From assembly GCA_045652745.1 (NCBI GenBank), contig JAZRUW010000004.1, positions 62,001-126,000 of the forward strand: DNA of 64,000 nt, written 5' to 3'. Each line of letters opens with the position of its first letter. Position 1 is the stretch's first letter. Made by a program: the position numbers and the translations under genes. A model generated the notes under the pieces. It was not told the DNA's origin. It made no database searches and was given only the letters and a program-made list of their open reading frames with translations. Below are positions 52,992 through 61,113 of this stretch, piece after piece. This DNA comes from RGIG2041 sp045652745 (GTDB lineage: Bacteria; Bacillota; Clostridia; UBA1381; UMGS1253).

Positions 52992-54189
52992 ATTCTTCCA
53001 ATAACTTTTCCAGTTCCGGCATCGGCGCAAGCGAGCGCTTTAAGATGCCGTGCATATAGGCAATCGCCGTGCCGTAATTGGTAAACGGCACACCTGCATC
53101 CTCGGCGCACTTTCGTCTGTACGTCACTTCACGCTCATTTAGCATGCAGCCGCCACAATGAATAACAAGCGCATATTCCGATAAATCCTCGGGAAAAGAC
53201 ATGCCCGATGAGGTTTCAATATTTAAGCTTGCGCCCGTGGTCTTTTTAAGCCACATCGGCAGCTTTACCGAGCCGATGTCGCCGCACTGTCTGTGGTGCG
53301 TACACCCCTCGGAAATCAGAACGGTATCGCCGTCTTTTAATTCGCCAATCGCCGCTGCACCGTGCACCGCCGTTTCCAGAAAGCCTTTATATCTCGCCAT
53401 CAGAATCGAAAACGAGGTCAGCTTCACCGTCGGCGGTACCATTTTGCCGACAAAACCGAACACCTGAGAATCCGTCACCACCAACGCCGGCGGCGCGGAC
53501 AGTTTGGATAAGGTCTGCTCCAACTCGGTTTCCTTGGACACCACCGCAATCGCACCGGCATCCAAAATATCACGAATCGCCATTTGCTGCGGCAAAATCA
53601 GCCTGCCCTTCGGGGCAGACGCATCAATCGGTGTTACGAGTACCACTGCATCACCGGCCTTGATAAAGTCCGCCACCAACGAAACATGCGGCGCATCGAT
53701 TTTCAAAAGCGCGGCAATGCGGTTTTTCAGTTCTTCCGTATTTTCCTTTTTAAGCGCGCTGACACAAATTTCATTTTCCGCACAATCACGCACGGCAAGG
53801 TCGGATTTATTATACACCGTCAGGTACGGAATATTTTTTTCTTCAAACAGGGATACAAGCTGTGCATCCGCTTCGGTTTTACCCTCGGCACCGTCCACCA
53901 CCAGTACGGCAATATCCACGCGGTTTAAAACCTGCTTGGTTCTCTGTATACGCTTTTCGCCCAGAACACCGGCATCGTCAAAGCCGGGCGTGTCGATAAT
54001 CACTACCGGACCGAGCGGCAAAAGCTCCATCGCCTTGGTCACAGGGTCGGTCGTTGTGCCTTTTATGTCGGACACCACGGAAAGCTCCTGATTGGTAATC
54101 GCATTAACAAGGCTGGATTTGCCCGCATTCGTTCTGCCGAAAAAGCCGATATGGATTCGTTCGCCCGAAGGCGTACTCTGCAAACTCAT
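52990..54189 (-). CDS. hydF: [FeFe]-hydrogenase maturation GTPase HydF
   Basis: A 399-residue scaffold on which the 2Fe subcluster of [FeFe] hydrogenase is assembled before transfer to HydA. The GTPase domain has the P-loop GRTNAGKSS (18-26), DTPGFDD and NKSD; the C-terminal domain has the iron-sulfur ligands in GCTHHRQCG and HCGGC. It is the last gene of a TM1266-hydG-hydF operon. HydE and the hydrogenase itself are not in the window. Confidence 0.96.
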   Translation of the reverse strand: MSLQSTPSGERIHIGFFGRTNAGKSSLVNAITNQELSVVSDIKGTTTDPVTKAMELLPLGPVVIIDTPGFDDAGVLGEKRIQRTKQVLNRVDIAVLVVDGAEGKTEADAQLVSLFEEKNIPYLTVYNKSDLAVRDCAENEICVSALKKENTEELKNRIAALLKIDAPHVSLVADFIKAGDAVVLVTPIDASAPKGRLILPQQMAIRDILDAGAIAVVSKETELEQTLSKLSAPPALVVTDSQVFGFVGKMVPPTVKLTSFSILMARYKGFLETAVHGAAAIGELKDGDTVLISEGCTHHRQCGDIGSVKLPMWLKKTTGASLNIETSSGMSFPEDLSEYALVIHCGGCMLNEREVTYRRKCAEDAGVPFTNYGTAIAYMHGILKRSLAPMPELEKLLEE

Positions 54190-54201
54190 AAGGCATCCTC
54201 C

Positions 54202-55620
54202 TTAGAAACGGAAGTCACGACTGCCGTTTTTAATTTTCTCCAGATTCTTAATCGCAATCTCTCGCACCTTATCGCTTGCGACATTGTGAATTTCCTTTGC
54301 AATCAGTTCTTCTCCGATTTTCTTGGTTTCTTCACTTGCGTAATCCTGCAAATACTCCATCAAAGTCATCAGCGCATTCGGGTGACAGCAATTTTGGATT
54401 TGCCCGTCCTTTAACAACGTCATAAAACGGTCGCCCGTTCTGCCCTCGCGGTAGCAAGCCGTACAAAAACTCGGAATATACCCAATCTCCATCAGCCAAC
54501 GCACAACCTCATCGAGCGTACGCTTGTCGCTGACGTCAAACTGTTCGGAATTTTCGTCCTCCGGCTCCGGCTCGCAGTAGCCGCCGACACTGGTACGGGA
54601 AGCGCCGCTGATTTGCGATACGCCGAGACGAATGACTTTTTCACGCACCTCTTTGCTTTCGCGCGTGGAAATAATCATGCCCGTGTACGGCACGCTGATG
54701 CGGATAAGCGCACACAGTTTTGCAAAAATCTCATCGCTGATGCCGTTGTCAAACTGGGTCGGGTCAATATCGTCCGCCTTTTTAAGTCTGGGCACGCTGA
54801 TGGTGTGCGGGCCGACACCGTGCACCGCCTCCAAATGTTCGGCGTGCATGAGCAGGCCTGCAAATTCATACTTGTACAGTTCCAGACCGAACAAAACACC
54901 GAGACCCACATCGTCGATGCCGCCCTCCATTGCGCGGTCCATCGCCTCGGTATGATACGCATAATCGTGCTTCGGGCCGGTCGGATGCAGCTGCTCATAG
55001 CTTTCCTTGTGGTACGTTTCCTGGAATAATATATACGTACCGATGCCGGCTTCCTTTAACTTGCGGTAGTTTTCCACCGTTGTTGCCGCAATGTTGACAT
55101 TCACGCGGCGAATCGCGCCGTTTTTATGCTGGATAGAGTAAATCGTTTTGATGCTCTCCAAAATATACTCAATCGGATTGTTGACCGGGTCTTCGCCGGC
55201 TTCAATCGCCAGACGCTTGTGGCCCATATCCTGCAGGGCGATAACCTCGCGGCGCACTTCCTCCTGCGTAAGCTTCTTTCTGGCAATGTGCTTGTTTTTG
55301 AGGTGGTACGGACAGTACACACAACCGTTTACGCAGTAGTTGGACAGATACAGCGGCGCAAACATAACAATACGGTTGCCGTAAAAGTCCTTTTTTATCT
55401 GCTCCGCCAAATCGTAGATTTTTTGGATGCGGCTTTCGTCCTCGCACGCCAAAAGCACACTTGCTTCTTCGTGCGTAAGCCCCTTTCTTTCCTCCGCCTT
55501 AGCGATGATTTTATCCACCAATTCCAAATTGTCCTTATTTTCCTCCGCATACGCCAGCGTACGCAAAATTTCCTCGTGGGAAATAAATTCCTCTGCTTTT
55601 AACGATTTCGGATTATACAT
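54202..55620 (-). CDS. hydG: [FeFe]-hydrogenase maturation radical SAM protein HydG
   Basis: A 472-residue radical SAM tyrosine lyase that makes the CO and CN ligands of the H-cluster. The radical SAM cluster cysteines are C96, C100 and C103 (CVNGCVYC); the C-terminal dangler cluster site is FCTACYREGRTGDR with a further cysteine about 22 residues on, which distinguishes HydG from ThiH. RBS AGGGGAG. It starts 16 bp after the TM1266-like gene and 12 bp before hydF. Confidence 0.96.
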   Translation of the reverse strand: MYNPKSLKAEEFISHEEILRTLAYAEENKDNLELVDKIIAKAEERKGLTHEEASVLLACEDESRIQKIYDLAEQIKKDFYGNRIVMFAPLYLSNYCVNGCVYCPYHLKNKHIARKKLTQEEVRREVIALQDMGHKRLAIEAGEDPVNNPIEYILESIKTIYSIQHKNGAIRRVNVNIAATTVENYRKLKEAGIGTYILFQETYHKESYEQLHPTGPKHDYAYHTEAMDRAMEGGIDDVGLGVLFGLELYKYEFAGLLMHAEHLEAVHGVGPHTISVPRLKKADDIDPTQFDNGISDEIFAKLCALIRISVPYTGMIISTRESKEVREKVIRLGVSQISGASRTSVGGYCEPEPEDENSEQFDVSDKRTLDEVVRWLMEIGYIPSFCTACYREGRTGDRFMTLLKDGQIQNCCHPNALMTLMEYLQDYASEETKKIGEELIAKEIHNVASDKVREIAIKNLEKIKNGSRDFRF

Positions 55621-55636
55621 ATCTGCTCTCCCCTTC

Positions 55637-55882
55637 CTATGCCTTAGCGTAAGCCGTTTTGGAGCTTACGCCGTCCAGTTTTCCGATTTTTCCCGTCAGT
55701 GCACTGATGGCATCCGTCGGCGCATCCACCGCAATACTGATAATGCTCATATTTTTTGCGCGGTACGGGATGCCCATACGCCCGATAATATAGCCGCGGT
55801 ATTCGTGCAAAATCTCATTGAGCCGCTCTACTGCGTCCTCATTTTCCACCACGATCCCTATGACCGCAATTCTTGTTTCCAT
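55637..55882 (-). CDS. TM1266-type iron-only hydrogenase system regulator
   Basis: An 81-residue ferredoxin-like/ACT-like fold protein of the TM1266 family, which is found with [FeFe]-hydrogenase maturation genes and is proposed to regulate them. Pattern RIAVIGIVVENEDAVERLNE, then IISIAVDAPTDAISALTGKI. The ATG at 55882 is preferred over an upstream GTG because AGGTGAGGG precedes it. The leader has alternative hairpins. Confidence 0.88.
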   Translation of the reverse strand: METRIAVIGIVVENEDAVERLNEILHEYRGYIIGRMGIPYRAKNMSIISIAVDAPTDAISALTGKIGKLDGVSSKTAYAKA

Positions 55883-55907
55883 TTCCCTCACCTACATAAA
55901 ATAAAAT

Positions 55908-55972
55908 GCCGCACCCGAAGGTACGGCAAAACAAAGCCAACTATGGCTTTCATTCTTTTATACCGAACCTTC
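55908..55972 (-). promoter_or_regulatory. Candidate attenuator/riboswitch in the hyd operon leader
   Basis: In the RNA, a terminator-like hairpin (GCCGTACC, TTCG loop, GGTGCGGC; 55927-55908) is followed by ATTTTATTTT. Upstream, GAAGGTTCGG (55972-55963) can pair with CCGTACCTTC of that hairpin at 9 of 10 positions, which would break it. An independent hairpin (AAAGCC/GGCTTT, 55950-55933) sits between. The arrangement is that of transcription attenuation; the ligand is unknown. Confidence 0.55.
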
Positions 55973-56016
55973 CGTCTCAAAACGCATTTTCAACGTCAGG
56001 ATGCTTTTATACTTTT

Positions 56017-56045
56017 ATTTTACACAAATTATAAAACTTTGTCAA
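56017..56045 (-). promoter_or_regulatory. SigA-type promoter of the hyd maturation operon
   Basis: On the minus strand, TTGACA (56045-56040), a 17-bp spacer and TAAAAT (56022-56017). It overlaps the stop codon of the upstream SLOG gene and gives a leader of about 125 nt. Confidence 0.75.
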
Positions 56046-56536
56046 CCTTGCTCTTTAGAAGCAACCCTGTCTACGGAATACAGTTTCACACCCTGTGACA
56101 GAGCATACTTGACCGTGTAGACCGTACCGCCGCTGTTTTTTCGCAAAAACACAACGCCGCACACGCTTGCATCGACCATAGCGCGGTTGCGCGCGTGCAT
56201 ACAGTAAGGTGTATAAACCTCCGATACATATTCCACCGCGTCGGCAGAGTGTAAAATCTCCGCATACACCGCGCGGTCTGCCGCCGTCCACTTTGCCGCT
56301 TGCGCCTTACACGGTAGCATCAGATGCAACCGTACATCGCCGCGCTGTTTGCGCAAGGCCAGTACTGCGCGCGCCGCAAGTGTATCAAATCCAAGTGCGC
56401 CGCCGCAGATAAAGGTGCGTATATTCAATTTTTCCGCAAGGCTTTCGCAAAGCAGGTACGTCTTTTCATAAATCTGCCGTATTTCTGCATCGGGAATCTG
56501 CCTGTGCCCCGTAAAAAAACATGTTTGCTCTCTCAT
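56042..56536 (-). CDS. SLOG/DUF1273-like Rossmann protein
   Basis: A 164-residue protein beginning MREQTCFFTGHR, with TFICGGALGFDTLAARAVL and a later ARNRAMVDAS motif: the nucleotide-binding Rossmann-like pattern of the YpsA/DUF1273 branch of the SLOG superfamily. YpsA affects division in Bacillus; a role here is not shown. The ATG at 56536 has GGAGA upstream; a longer reading would run into the terminator of the SLH gene. Confidence 0.8.
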   Translation of the reverse strand: MREQTCFFTGHRQIPDAEIRQIYEKTYLLCESLAEKLNIRTFICGGALGFDTLAARAVLALRKQRGDVRLHLMLPCKAQAAKWTAADRAVYAEILHSADAVEYVSEVYTPYCMHARNRAMVDASVCGVVFLRKNSGGTVYTVKYALSQGVKLYSVDRVASKEQG

Positions 56537-56554
56537 ACTGTCTCCGAAAACAAA

Positions 56555-56571
56555 AGCCGCCAACGGCGGCT
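56555..56571 (-). terminator. Intrinsic terminator of the 56586-58433 SLH gene
   Basis: Stem AGCCGCC/GGCGGCT with a 3-base loop, then TTTTGTTTT on the minus strand, 14 bp after the stop. Confidence 0.85.
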
Positions 56572-56585
56572 GTTTGTTTTTAACT

Positions 56586-58433
56586 TTATTTATTCACTAC
56601 AATAATGGTTGCGGCCTCAAACAAACCGACCTTTTCCGTACCGGTTGCAAAAAGTTCGTCCCCTTCTGCAATCGAAGCAATCTTTACAAGCGAGCCGGTA
56701 GAGCCTGCGCGGATGTTGGTCTTGTCGCTTAAGAACAACTGCTTATCCGTTGTCTTGTCCGTTGCGGCATCATAGACTCTTACAGTGATGTAACCCATAG
56801 ATTCGTTGATTTCCACGACCGTACCGCTGACGTTGTTTTTGCGCACAACGCTTGTTACGGCAATACGGCTTGCGGAATTGCTCTCCGTCGTTACCTTCAC
56901 CTCGTAATCAAGTTCAAGGTCGTAAATGGTGCTTTCTTGCGAATCAATCATAATGACGGTATCCATGGTCAGATACAGCTTATGAATTTTGCCGTCCGTT
57001 GCCTTAACCGAAACGTACGGATTGGTCTTTGCAATGAAAATCTCCGTAATGTCGCCCATCATAGTCGATGTCTTGGAGGTGGCGGTAATTCTGGTGATTT
57101 CGCCGTAAACGATGGTGAGCTTCACGGTGTCGCCGCTAATTAAATCCGCCGGTGTTGCATCTTCTTTGTTACGCATTACAACCACATTTGCGGAAAGCGG
57201 CCACTGCTTGCCGTCAAACTTTTTATCGCTGTGCGCAACCGTTAAAAGATTGACGCCGTTTTCATAGGCAATTGCCTCTACGGTCGCCGCTTCTACGGTC
57301 AGCGTTTTTGTTTCCGCCACAATGCTGACAACCTCATCTCCGACAATGGACAGATATACATAGTCCGTTGCCTTGATAAAGGTGAGTGATGCCTTTTCTT
57401 CCTCGTTAACGATGTAAGAAACTTTGCCCGCCAGCTTGTAGGATTGCACAGTCGCAACACCGCCGTCTTTGTCATACACCTTAACGTATGTAATGCCTTC
57501 CTCTGTATAAGAGCCGCTGTAAATACCTTCTACCACCGTGGTTTCAGGCACTTTTTCTTCCTCGTCCTTTTCGCTTGCCGCGGTTGTTACGGCATCAATG
57601 GAAAGCAGGCCTTTGTAAGTCAATGTCAAAAGCACATCATCGCCGTTTTGAATGTCCGCAATCGTAGCGGCGGCGCCGTCTTTGTGCACAATCGTCTTTT
57701 CGCTTACCGTGTAAACCTCGCCGTCTACGCTCAGACCGGTTTCATTCACGGCTGCAGCCGCACCGGTGACGGTCTTGACTGCAAGCATATTGATGGTGCG
57801 CTTGAGCATAATGGCAATCTGCGCGCGGGTTACGCCCATATCCGGCGAAAATGTACCGTCGCCCATACCGGTCATGATGCCCTTCTCCGTCACATAGGAG
57901 ATATAACCCTTTGCGGAATTTAAGAAGGTGTCTGCATCCGTATAGTCAAACACGAACATCACCGCATCGGCCACTTCCTGCTCGCCGTCTAAAATTCTGG
58001 TGATGAGCTTCGCCGCCTCGTGGCGCTTCATCGGCACGTCCTGCACATCCAAAGCCAAATACTCATCCAAATCCTCTGTATCTAAAATTCCTCTGTACAA
58101 CAGAAAGCACAGTTCTTTTTTTGCATAGGTTTCGTATTTGTCTGCTACATCCGCATACAGCTTCTGCGCATCGGCAACCGCCTGTGCATTTTTTGCATCG
58201 TTTACACCGATGACACGCGCAAACAATGTGAACGCTTCTTCATTGGTTACGGAGTTTTCCGGCTTGTATGTACCGTCATTGTAGCCCTTGATGATGCCCT
58301 TGCCGACCAATTCTTCTACGGTTTCACGTGCCCAGTCCCAACGCGCGTCCTCCATGTCCGGAAAAGATGCCGCCTGTGCAACCACCGAAAATGCCGTCAA
58401 CGCGGCAAGCATAACTGCCAAAACTTTTTTCAT
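56586..58433 (-). CDS. SLH-domain surface protein
   Basis: A 615-residue exported protein with signal peptide MKKVLAVMLAALTAFSVVAQA. Three SLH domains span about residues 23-215, the first with KGYNDGTYKPENSVTNEEA and the third with TGMGDGTFSPDMGVTRAQI. The remainder is beta-rich, repetitive in feel, and ends in a small domain with VSGTV and STGSLVKIASI. Similar to the 962-residue SLH protein at 26763 in design but much shorter. Probable wall-bound structural protein. Confidence 0.87.
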   Translation of the reverse strand: MKKVLAVMLAALTAFSVVAQAASFPDMEDARWDWARETVEELVGKGIIKGYNDGTYKPENSVTNEEAFTLFARVIGVNDAKNAQAVADAQKLYADVADKYETYAKKELCFLLYRGILDTEDLDEYLALDVQDVPMKRHEAAKLITRILDGEQEVADAVMFVFDYTDADTFLNSAKGYISYVTEKGIMTGMGDGTFSPDMGVTRAQIAIMLKRTINMLAVKTVTGAAAAVNETGLSVDGEVYTVSEKTIVHKDGAAATIADIQNGDDVLLTLTYKGLLSIDAVTTAASEKDEEEKVPETTVVEGIYSGSYTEEGITYVKVYDKDGGVATVQSYKLAGKVSYIVNEEEKASLTFIKATDYVYLSIVGDEVVSIVAETKTLTVEAATVEAIAYENGVNLLTVAHSDKKFDGKQWPLSANVVVMRNKEDATPADLISGDTVKLTIVYGEITRITATSKTSTMMGDITEIFIAKTNPYVSVKATDGKIHKLYLTMDTVIMIDSQESTIYDLELDYEVKVTTESNSASRIAVTSVVRKNNVSGTVVEINESMGYITVRVYDAATDKTTDKQLFLSDKTNIRAGSTGSLVKIASIAEGDELFATGTEKVGLFEAATIIVVNK

Positions 58434-58483
58434 CGCTTTCTGCCTCCTTGTAAATATTCTCTATATTGTATTTTACTGTTTTC

Positions 58484-58511
58484 ATTATACCATAAAATGT
58501 TTGTATGTAAA
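58484..58511 (-). promoter_or_regulatory. SigA-type promoter for the SLH gene
   Basis: On the minus strand, TTTACA (58511-58506), a 16-bp spacer and TATAAT (58489-58484), with an AAGGAGG site following before the ATG. Confidence 0.7.
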
Positions 58512-58574
58512 TAGGTTTTATGTTAAGTCTGTGTGACAAATTTTGCATATTTTGCATCCCTGACACGCACGGCG

Positions 58575-58582
58575 CATACGAT
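58575..58582 (+). promoter_or_regulatory. Possible sporulation sigma factor -10 element
   Basis: CATACGAT resembles the SigE -10 consensus CATACAAT (and, with the next A, the SigK pattern CATANNNTA). A convincing -35 was not found at the right distance. It lies 32 bp before the small-protein/spoIID cluster, where such a promoter is expected. Confidence 0.35.
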
Positions 58583-58613
58583 AAAACAGACGGATTTGAC
58601 AGGAGGTGACACT

Positions 58614-58862
58614 ATGGAGGATAAAAAGAAACCGGACCTGCCCGACCTCGGCGAGAAAACCATGCGCGAAATGCGCGATTTTGCCGCCACGCGCGAAGGC
58701 GTAACTTTGCGCAAAAAGCTTGCAGGTCTTGACCCGCAAAAACTGATGCAGGCCTTTTCTTCTCTTGACAAGGCCACCGTAGAGGCACGCCTTAAAAATC
58801 TGGATGCCGACAAAATTCGCAAGGCCATGGAAAACAAGGACTTTTTAGATAAACTTAAATAA
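58614..58862 (+). CDS. Small helical protein in spoIID cluster
   Basis: An 82-residue, highly charged, probably all-helical protein (MEDKKKPDLPDLGEKTMREM, then repeated charged helices ending KDFLDKLK). It starts behind AGGAGGTGAC. No family is recognised with certainty. It is the first of four tightly spaced plus-strand genes ending in spoIID, so a role in sporulation or engulfment is inferred from context only. Confidence 0.7.
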   Translation: MEDKKKPDLPDLGEKTMREMRDFAATREGVTLRKKLAGLDPQKLMQAFSSLDKATVEARLKNLDADKIRKAMENKDFLDKLK

Positions 58863-58881
58863 AAAAAGGGGGGAGCGACGT

Positions 58882-59211
58882 ATGGCAGAAGGTATTGACG
58901 GTGCAATTGATGCTTTAAAAGATATATTAAACAGTCCGGATGCGGCGGAAAATATTTCTGCCATGCTCTCCGGCTTCGGCCTGCCCGGCGCCGATCAAAA
59001 ATCGCAAAATGACCTGCCCATTTCGCCGCAGATGCTTGCTAAGGTGATGGAAGCCTATAAATCCATCGGCAAAGCCGATGACCGCCGCGTCACACTTCTG
59101 CGCGCAGTGCGCCCGTTTATGCGCGAAACGCGCAAGGGCGAGGTGGACATGGCCATCCGCCTTTTGACAATCCTGAGATTGATGCCACTGCTGAAGGACT
59201 TTCAAATATAA
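58882..59211 (+). CDS. Small helical protein in spoIID cluster
   Basis: A 109-residue protein with an N-terminal helical part (DGAIDALKDILNSPDAAENI), a Gly/Pro linker at about 30-45, and a conserved-looking C-terminus (RRVTLLRAVRPFMRETRKGE, then two hydrophobic helices). RBS GGGGGGAG. The C-terminal pattern LLRAVRPFM is reminiscent of small helical proteins linked to spore formation in Clostridia; I cannot name the family. Confidence 0.7.
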   Translation: MAEGIDGAIDALKDILNSPDAAENISAMLSGFGLPGADQKSQNDLPISPQMLAKVMEAYKSIGKADDRRVTLLRAVRPFMRETRKGEVDMAIRLLTILRLMPLLKDFQI

Positions 59212-59225
59212 GGAATGAATCGAAC

Positions 59226-59480
59226 ATGTACAGACGCTATTACAAATATAACGACCCCGCGCCGGGGCAACGGCGCACACCGCCACAGCCACAACCGCCG
59301 GCACCGCCGCCAAAACCGCAATCGAGCCTGCCGTCACTTGCGCAGGATTTTTTGTCCGGCATGGAAAAAGACGATTTGATTTTGGCCGGTCTTTTGCTTT
59401 TGTTGTTGCTCGGTGAGGACAAAGAAAATATCGACCTGCCGCTTGCCGCGGCACTTTTGTACTTACTACTCAAAAAATGA
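59226..59480 (+). CDS. Proline-rich small membrane-associated protein in spoIID cluster
   Basis: An 84-residue protein: MYRRYYKYNDP, then a proline- and glutamine-rich stretch (about 12-38), then an amphipathic part with MEKDDLILAGLLLLLLLGE and a final hydrophobic helix LPLAAALLYLLLKK. The leucine runs suggest membrane association. It starts 14 bp after the previous gene and ends 9 bp before spoIID. Confidence 0.65.
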   Translation: MYRRYYKYNDPAPGQRRTPPQPQPPAPPPKPQSSLPSLAQDFLSGMEKDDLILAGLLLLLLLGEDKENIDLPLAAALLYLLLKK

Positions 59481-59489
59481 GGGATTCCA

Positions 59490-60461
59490 ATGAAAAAACT
59501 GTTCGGACTATTTTTTCTGTATACCTTTATCGTGCTCGGCATACCGATTTTGCTTGTGCTTTTACTCCGCGCGGGACCGAAAACGAAAAAAAGCGCAGAG
59601 CCTATTGACACCATCACCACCTATGTTGCGGCGCTCGATGCGGTACAAACGCTGGACTTTTCCGAATATTTAAAGGGTGTAGTCGCGGCGGAAATGCCGG
59701 CATCGTTTCACACGGAGGCGCTTCGCGCACAGGCGGTTGCGGCGCGCAGTTATATTCTGCGCCGCAGGGAAGGCTATCTTCGTGACGGCATCCCCGAGGC
59801 GCACCACGGCGCACTTGCGTGCACGGACAGCGCCCACTGCAAAGCCTGGAAAAGTGCGGACGAGCTTCGCGCCTCCTGGGGGGATGACTACGAGGTACAT
59901 ATGCAAAAAATTGCCGCCGCGGTGGATGATACCGCCGGTATTGTACTCACTTATGACGGCGAGTTGGTCAACGCGGTGTTTCACTCCACCTCTTCGGGGC
60001 AGACGGAAAGTGCCAAGGATGTATGGGGCGGCGATGTGCCTTACCTTGTCAGCGTTGCCAGCTACGGCGACGAGCTTTCTCCGCGTTTTTCCTCTAAGGT
60101 TACCCTAAGCGCCGAGGAATACAAACAAAAACTGCAAAGTGTATACCCCGAAGCGCAATTTGCCGAAGGCGAGGCGCTGGTCGGGGAAATTCTGCGTTCA
60201 ACGGCAGGCGGCATCAAAGAAATTCAAACAGGCGGTGTGCGCCTGACCGGCACGCAGTTTCGCAACCTCTACGGCTTGCGCAGTACCAACATCCAGTTTG
60301 TGCAAAGTGCAAATTCGATTACCATGACCGTCACGGGCAACGGCCACGGCGTGGGCCTGAGCCAGTACGGTGCAAATTATCTTGCAAATCAGGGGGAAAC
60401 CTATGAGGAAATTTTAAAAACCTACTATACGGGCGTGACCGTAGAAGCGTATGCACCGTAA
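59490..60461 (+). CDS. spoIID: Stage II sporulation protein D
   Basis: A 323-residue membrane-anchored lytic transglycosylase that degrades peptidoglycan during engulfment. One membrane segment lies at about 7-27; the catalytic glutamate is E68 in GVVAAEMP. Other hallmarks are QAVAARSYIL, the CTDSAHC metal-site region, FHSTSSGQTE and the final GNGHGVGLSQYGA. The family also contains SpoIID-like proteins such as LytB, but length and membrane anchor fit SpoIID. Confidence 0.93.
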   Translation: MKKLFGLFFLYTFIVLGIPILLVLLLRAGPKTKKSAEPIDTITTYVAALDAVQTLDFSEYLKGVVAAEMPASFHTEALRAQAVAARSYILRRREGYLRDGIPEAHHGALACTDSAHCKAWKSADELRASWGDDYEVHMQKIAAAVDDTAGIVLTYDGELVNAVFHSTSSGQTESAKDVWGGDVPYLVSVASYGDELSPRFSSKVTLSAEEYKQKLQSVYPEAQFAEGEALVGEILRSTAGGIKEIQTGGVRLTGTQFRNLYGLRSTNIQFVQSANSITMTVTGNGHGVGLSQYGANYLANQGETYEEILKTYYTGVTVEAYAP

Positions 60462-60582
60462 TGCATTTCTCTTTCGTCCGCATATACTTACACATATCGC
60501 ATATATCGCAAAATATACTTTTTGTTTTTAAAATATACACCATATATTGTGGTCAAACGTCGAATTGCGCGTTCACTTTTGC

Positions 60583-60611
60583 TTGGAATACTGTATAAAA
60601 TATGCTATAAT
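60583..60611 (+). promoter_or_regulatory. SigA-type promoter for the DUF6514-like gene
   Basis: TTGGAA (60583-60588), a 17-bp spacer and TATAAT (60606-60611), 35 bp before the ATG. Confidence 0.7.
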
Positions 60612-60646
60612 TTAAGCATAGAAAAACAAAGGAAAAAGGTGACATC

Positions 60647-60994
60647 ATGGATAAGGAACTCTATACGACAAAAAAGGTAACGGATGAAGAAAGCGGAAAA
60701 ACATTTATGCTGGAATACTACATAACGGAAGACGAAATGCCGATTGGCGACAGCCTTTCGGTGGTTTCCTACGGTGTGGAAATTGTACTGCGCAGCCGGC
60801 TGCAAATTGAGGCATCGCGCGCAAGTTTTTTATTTACGGACAAGCAACAGGCGGCTTCGTTTGCCGAGCTTTTGGCAAATACGGACACCTTCCCCGTATC
60901 GCTTTCCGGCATCGTGGAGGATTTGACGGCAGGGCAGGAAATCCCGCAAAGCACACCAGCACCGAAGGTACAATGCTTTACGGCTACAGCGTGA
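60647..60994 (+). CDS. DUF6514-like small protein
   Basis: A 115-residue soluble protein. The central segment LEYYITEDEMPIGDSLSVVS, followed by YGVEIVLR and a helical AASFAELLANTDTFPVSL, fits the Clostridia DUF6514 family of unknown function as I remember it. RBS AAAAAGGTGAC. It stands alone with its own promoter, followed by a palindromic repeat and a terminator. Confidence 0.65.
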   Translation: MDKELYTTKKVTDEESGKTFMLEYYITEDEMPIGDSLSVVSYGVEIVLRSRLQIEASRASFLFTDKQQAASFAELLANTDTFPVSLSGIVEDLTAGQEIPQSTPAPKVQCFTATA

Positions 60995-61048
60995 AGATAA
61001 AGCAAAATCATTAAACGCGGCTCCTGCAAACACATTTGTAGCCGACTT

Positions 61049-61074
61049 CGTAGGGCAGGGGCTTGCTCCTGCCG
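61049..61074. repeat. Palindromic CGTAGGG-type repeat
   Basis: One unit, identical in core to those at 9741-9766, 30932-30957 and 52918-52943. Here it stands alone, with no modular gene start next to it. Confidence 0.85.
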
Positions 61075-61085
61075 CTTTTGCACAC

Positions 61086-61112
61086 AAAAAAGCGAGGTTT
61101 CCCTCGCTTTTT
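61086..61112. terminator. Bidirectional intrinsic terminator
   Basis: Stem AAAAAGCGAGG/CCTCGCTTTTT with a short loop, between the convergent DUF6514-like and DUF1846 genes. Confidence 0.85.
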
Positions 61113-61113
61113 C

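Noticed and set aside
52751..53110. 119-codon minus open frame running from hydF into the repeat region
   Set aside because: It is an out-of-frame run through hydF, the terminator and the palindromic repeats; only the embedded gene remnant is meaningful.
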